NCBI GenBank assembly: GCA_002310075.1 | Contig: DBXU01000185.1 | Span: 1 to 7,801 of the forward strand | DNA length: 7,801 nt | From: Bacteroidales bacterium UBA1204 | GTDB lineage: Bacteria; Bacteroidota; Bacteroidia; Bacteroidales; F082 | Direction of reading: 5' to 3' | Shown: positions 5,808 through 7,801 of the stretch, in pieces | Numbering within the stretch: position 1 is the first letter of the stretch | Layout: every line of letters begins with the position of its first letter | Notes under the pieces: model-generated | Told to the model about the DNA's origin: nothing | The model's input: the letters and a program-made list of their open reading frames with translations, nothing else | Database searches by the model: none | Made by a program: the position numbers and the translations under genes

Positions 5808-6968
5808 ATGAAACAACACATCCGAAACATAATAAGCCACACTATAAACCGTCATTGCGGGCTTGACCCTCAATCTCCCACAGCGAAGGCTTCCTCTTCT
5901 CGTTTAGGAGATGGCGGATCGCTGTCCGCCATGACGACAAAGGCATTAGCAATGATAATAATAGCCACTTTGATGGCCTCCTGCGAGAAGGAAATCGAAT
6001 TCAACGGTGATCAGACCGACTCCAAATTGGTCATCAACAGCTTGGTGGAGCCAGGAAAACCTGTTTCGGCCAACATCAGCAAGAGCGTTTTCTTCTTGGA
6101 CAACAACGGAAACACCACTGCTCCCGATGATTTGGTGGCCTCTCTTTCTGTGAACGGAAACCTCATAGGTGAGATGATACGGCAAATTGATACGGTTTGG
6201 AATGGCTGGTACGACTACGATGATCAAGGAAACATGTATCAGAATTACCGGATCGTCACCACTTATAGCAATGATTATTGTCCGGCAGTAGGCGATGTGG
6301 TCAAAATCACAGCTTCAGCGAATGGTTTTGATGATGTGGAGGGTGAAACCAGTTCGCTGCCTGGTGCTTTGTCTTGCGCGGTCACGAATAGCAAAGTGTC
6401 CAACTGGGATTCCCATTATGAGCCTAACTATTATACTGAGATAGAAGATGATAGCGTGTTCTATGCTGGTTTTGTCATAGAGTTAACCATCGAAATCACT
6501 GACGCCAACCCAGGACAGACCGATTACTATAGACTCCGTGTCGACGAAGGAAGCAAGTATGATGACGAGGTGAATTACTTGTCATATTTTGCGGAGTATA
6601 ACGATCCTGTGTTCGGCTCACTTGTCGCCGAAAACGATTATTTCGACATCAACGACCTGGACATGGCCCCCGAAGGCGTGTTTACGGATATGCTCTTCGA
6701 TGGCAGGTCCTATCAAATCAAGGTTCCCATCAGTGTCTCATTGAGGAGGGATGATGAATACGATCCCGACTTTTTCCGCTTCGGCATTGCCTTGGAACAC
6801 ATGGGTAAGGAATACTACTATTACCTTAACACCTGCAAACAAATCGATGAAGTCTTACAATTTTTCATGGAGCCAGTCCAGACCTATTCCAACGTAAAAG
6901 GAGGCTATGGCCTTGTAAGTGGCCTTTCCACAGACTCTTTATGGTTCCCTGTTCCTTTTGAGCCTTGA
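5808..6968 (+). CDS. DUF4249-family outer-membrane lipoprotein, partner of the TonB-dependent receptor
   Basis: The 386-codon frame contains a hydrophobic stretch and lipobox (ALAMIIIATLMASC) with the lipid-accepting Cys59, followed by acidic CEKEIEF, as in surface-exported Bacteroidetes lipoproteins. Residues from about 62 (FNGDQTDSKLVINSLVEPGK) show the DUF4249 start: short beta strands with VxNSLVEPGKPVSANISKS, then a long beta-rich body with many Tyr/Asp/Asn. DUF4249 proteins usually follow a TonB-dependent receptor and are thought to act as its extracellular lid or binding partner. Here the gap is 6 bp. Residues 15-43 are encoded exactly by an inserted 87-bp palindromic repeat. Removing it gives a normal 30-residue leader up to the Cys. 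Translation may now begin at ATG 5808 with an overlong N-region, or at Met42 (5931) or Met49 (5952), which would also give workable lipoprotein signals. Function beyond the pairing is inferred. Confidence 0.85.
   Translation: MKQHIRNIISHTINRHCGLDPQSPTAKASSSRLGDGGSLSAMTTKALAMIIIATLMASCEKEIEFNGDQTDSKLVINSLVEPGKPVSANISKSVFFLDNNGNTTAPDDLVASLSVNGNLIGEMIRQIDTVWNGWYDYDDQGNMYQNYRIVTTYSNDYCPAVGDVVKITASANGFDDVEGETSSLPGALSCAVTNSKVSNWDSHYEPNYYTEIEDDSVFYAGFVIELTIEITDANPGQTDYYRLRVDEGSKYDDEVNYLSYFAEYNDPVFGSLVAENDYFDINDLDMAPEGVFTDMLFDGRSYQIKVPISVSLRRDDEYDPDFFRFGIALEHMGKEYYYYLNTCKQIDEVLQFFMEPVQTYSNVKGGYGLVSGLSTDSLWFPVPFEP
5850..5936. repeat. 87-bp palindromic repeat inserted in frame in the lipoprotein leader
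   Basis: The ends CGTCAT and ATGACG are inverted, as are the next parts (GCGG/CCGC and ATCTCC/GGAGAT). Each half holds its own hairpin: TTGCGGG-CTTGA-CCCTCAA on the left with one mismatch, and GGCGGA-TCGCTG-TCCGCC on the right, perfect. The encoded peptide begins RHCGLDPQSP, a string I recall from many unrelated bacterial proteins that carry this kind of dispersed repeat; that recollection is unverified. The element is exactly 29 codons long and is aligned to codon boundaries. Confidence 0.8.
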
Positions 6969-6986
6969 AAAAAATCGGATTTTGTG

Positions 6987-7016
6987 CTTGTTTTTTTCGA
7001 TTCTTTGGTACATTTG
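6987..7016 (+). promoter_or_regulatory. Promoter of the DUF937 gene
   Basis: TACATTTG at 7009-7016 is a full TAnnTTTG -7 element. CTTG at 6987-6990 is a near match to the TTTG -33 box with 18 bp between them. The expected start near 7022 gives an AT-rich leader of about 35 bases. The 89-bp gap after the lipoprotein gene supports a separate transcription unit. Confidence 0.65.
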
Positions 7017-7057
7017 CAGTCTAAGAGAACTAAATATTATTCTTAAAACACATTAAT

Positions 7058-7597
7058 ATGGATTTAACAAACATCTTAGGTGCTTTGACAGGCAATGATG
7101 CTGTCGGCGCCATCGCAGAAAACCTGAACATTGACTCGAAGCAAGTGTCTTCGGTAATCACAAATGCACTGCCCTCATTGTTGGGTGCCATGCAGAAGAA
7201 TGCTTCCACTCCTGGCGGTGCCGAAGCTTTGGCTAAGGCTCTCGGTGACCATGCCGGTAGCGCAGGTAACCTTATCAGCAACTTGAAGATCTCTGACCTG
7301 ACAGACGGTAACAAGATTTTGGGTCATATCTTTGGTGGCGACCTTAACAATGTGTTGGGTGGCATTTCGAAGAAGAGCGGTGTGGCTTCCGGTCTGGTTG
7401 GCAAGATTTTGGCTTCCATCGCCCCGAGCCTCTTGGCTCTTCTTGGCAAGGGTCAACAGGGCAGTGGTACGAGTGCAGCTAACTTAGCTGGCATGCTTGG
7501 CACCATCCTTGGCGCTACGCAAGGCAACAGCAACAGCGGCCTTGGCGGTCTTGGCGGTCTGCTCGGCGGCCTTGGCAAGATCTTTGGCGGTAAGTAA
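7058..7597 (+). CDS. DUF937-family protein with glycine-rich C-terminus
   Basis: The 179-residue protein matches DUF937 (YidB-like) in its N-terminal half: alternating amphipathic helices with AIAENLNIDSKQVSSVITNA (18-37), LPSLLGAMQKNASTPGGAEAL (38-58) and a second helical repeat VLGGISKKSGVASGLVGKIL (99-118) followed by SIAPSLLALLGKG. The tail (about 160-179) is a GLGG-rich hydrophobic stretch, encoded in part by tandem 9-bp CTTGGCGGT units at 7541-7558. No signal peptide or clear membrane segment is seen, so a cytoplasmic location is likely. The family's biochemical function is unknown. It has its own promoter and is closed by a strong hairpin terminator, so it is probably a single-gene unit unrelated to the upstream uptake operon. 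ATG at 7058 is the only sensible start. Confidence 0.88.
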   Translation: MDLTNILGALTGNDAVGAIAENLNIDSKQVSSVITNALPSLLGAMQKNASTPGGAEALAKALGDHAGSAGNLISNLKISDLTDGNKILGHIFGGDLNNVLGGISKKSGVASGLVGKILASIAPSLLALLGKGQQGSGTSAANLAGMLGTILGATQGNSNSGLGGLGGLLGGLGKIFGGK

Positions 7598-7615
7598 AGT
7601 CTTGTGTTATTTGAT

Positions 7616-7645
7616 AAAAAAAGGCGGGGTGACCCGCCTTTTTTT
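7616..7645. terminator. Strong bidirectional rho-independent terminator
   Basis: GGCGGG (7623-7628) and CCCGCC (7633-7638) form a perfect stem with loop GTGA, flanked by seven A on the left and seven T on the right, which extend the stem. It serves the rightward DUF937 gene and, read from the other strand, the convergent leftward gene, whose TAA stop at 7646-7644 overlaps the T tract. Confidence 0.92.
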
Positions 7646-7801
7646 ATTCCACAATGGTCATCTCATCGATAAGGTGCCCGGCACCGGCAAACTTGTCGAT
7701 GATGAAGAGCACGTATCGGATGTCGACGCTGATGTTGCGGCAGATGTCGGGGTCGTAGATGAGGTCGCTCATCGTGCCTTCCCAGCAGCGGTCGAAGTTG
7801 A
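7644..7801 (-). CDS. C-terminal end of an unrecognised protein (runs off the right edge)
   Basis: The leftward frame is open from the window edge to TAA at 7646-7644 and gives 51 residues, including DRCWEGTMSDLIYDPDICRN and, after DIRYVLFIIDKFAG, the end HLIDEMTIVE. C-ending codons are frequent and there are no internal stops. The gene is convergent with the DUF937 gene and ends on the shared terminator, which supports its reality. The alternating polar and hydrophobic pattern ending in HLIDEMTIVE looks like the last strands of a beta-sandwich domain, but I do not recognise the family. No function is assigned. Confidence 0.75.
   Translation of the reverse strand, partial: NFDRCWEGTMSDLIYDPDICRNISVDIRYVLFIIDKFAGAGHLIDEMTIVE

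Noticed and set aside
6967..7002. Possible terminator after the lipoprotein gene (AATCG ... CGATT with T tract)
   Set aside because: Only 5 pairs with a loop of about 20 bases; the T tract lies in the loop, not after the stem. Too weak to annotate.

Overview
The window looks like chromosomal DNA from a member of the Bacteroidales. The grounds are TAnnTTTG-type promoter elements in place of a sigma70 -10 box, starts with A-rich upstream sequence and no clear Shine-Dalgarno, a TonB-dependent receptor with a carboxypeptidase-regulatory-like N-domain paired with a DUF4249 lipoprotein, and a Bacteroidetes-style 305-residue Y1 transposase of the RAYT type. The genus cannot be fixed from the sequence alone.

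Left region (1-1840), accessory in character. The 5' two-fifths or so of a leftward RluA-family pseudouridine synthase gene enters at the left edge. It is followed by a 1.45-kb module bounded by two same-orientation copies of a 111-bp imperfect palindrome (332-442 and 1671-1781). Between the palindromes are a truncated remnant of a low-molecular-weight protein tyrosine phosphatase (466-600), a leftward intact RAYT-like gene (630-1547), and a second copy of a 14-bp stretch that covers the start of the phosphatase remnant. The four palindrome arms share one consensus, so each element reads as two head-to-head REP-like units next to their presumed transposase. This is the most unusual structure in the window.

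Middle and right region (1841-6968), a tight rightward gene cluster: a DegT/DnrJ/EryC1/StrS-type PLP aminotransferase, a small TM1266-like ACT-fold protein (the family annotated as an iron-only hydrogenase system regulator), a TonB-dependent outer-membrane receptor, and a DUF4249 surface lipoprotein. Gaps are 12, 16 and 6 bp, so co-transcription is likely. The receptor and lipoprotein probably form one uptake system; why the aminotransferase and the TM1266-like protein precede it is unclear. The aminotransferase changes codon use abruptly near its active-site lysine. The lipoprotein gene carries an 87-bp palindromic repeat that encodes exactly 29 codons inside its leader.

Right end (6969-7801): a DUF937 gene with its own promoter, a strong probably bidirectional terminator, and the 3' end of a convergent leftward gene of unknown function.
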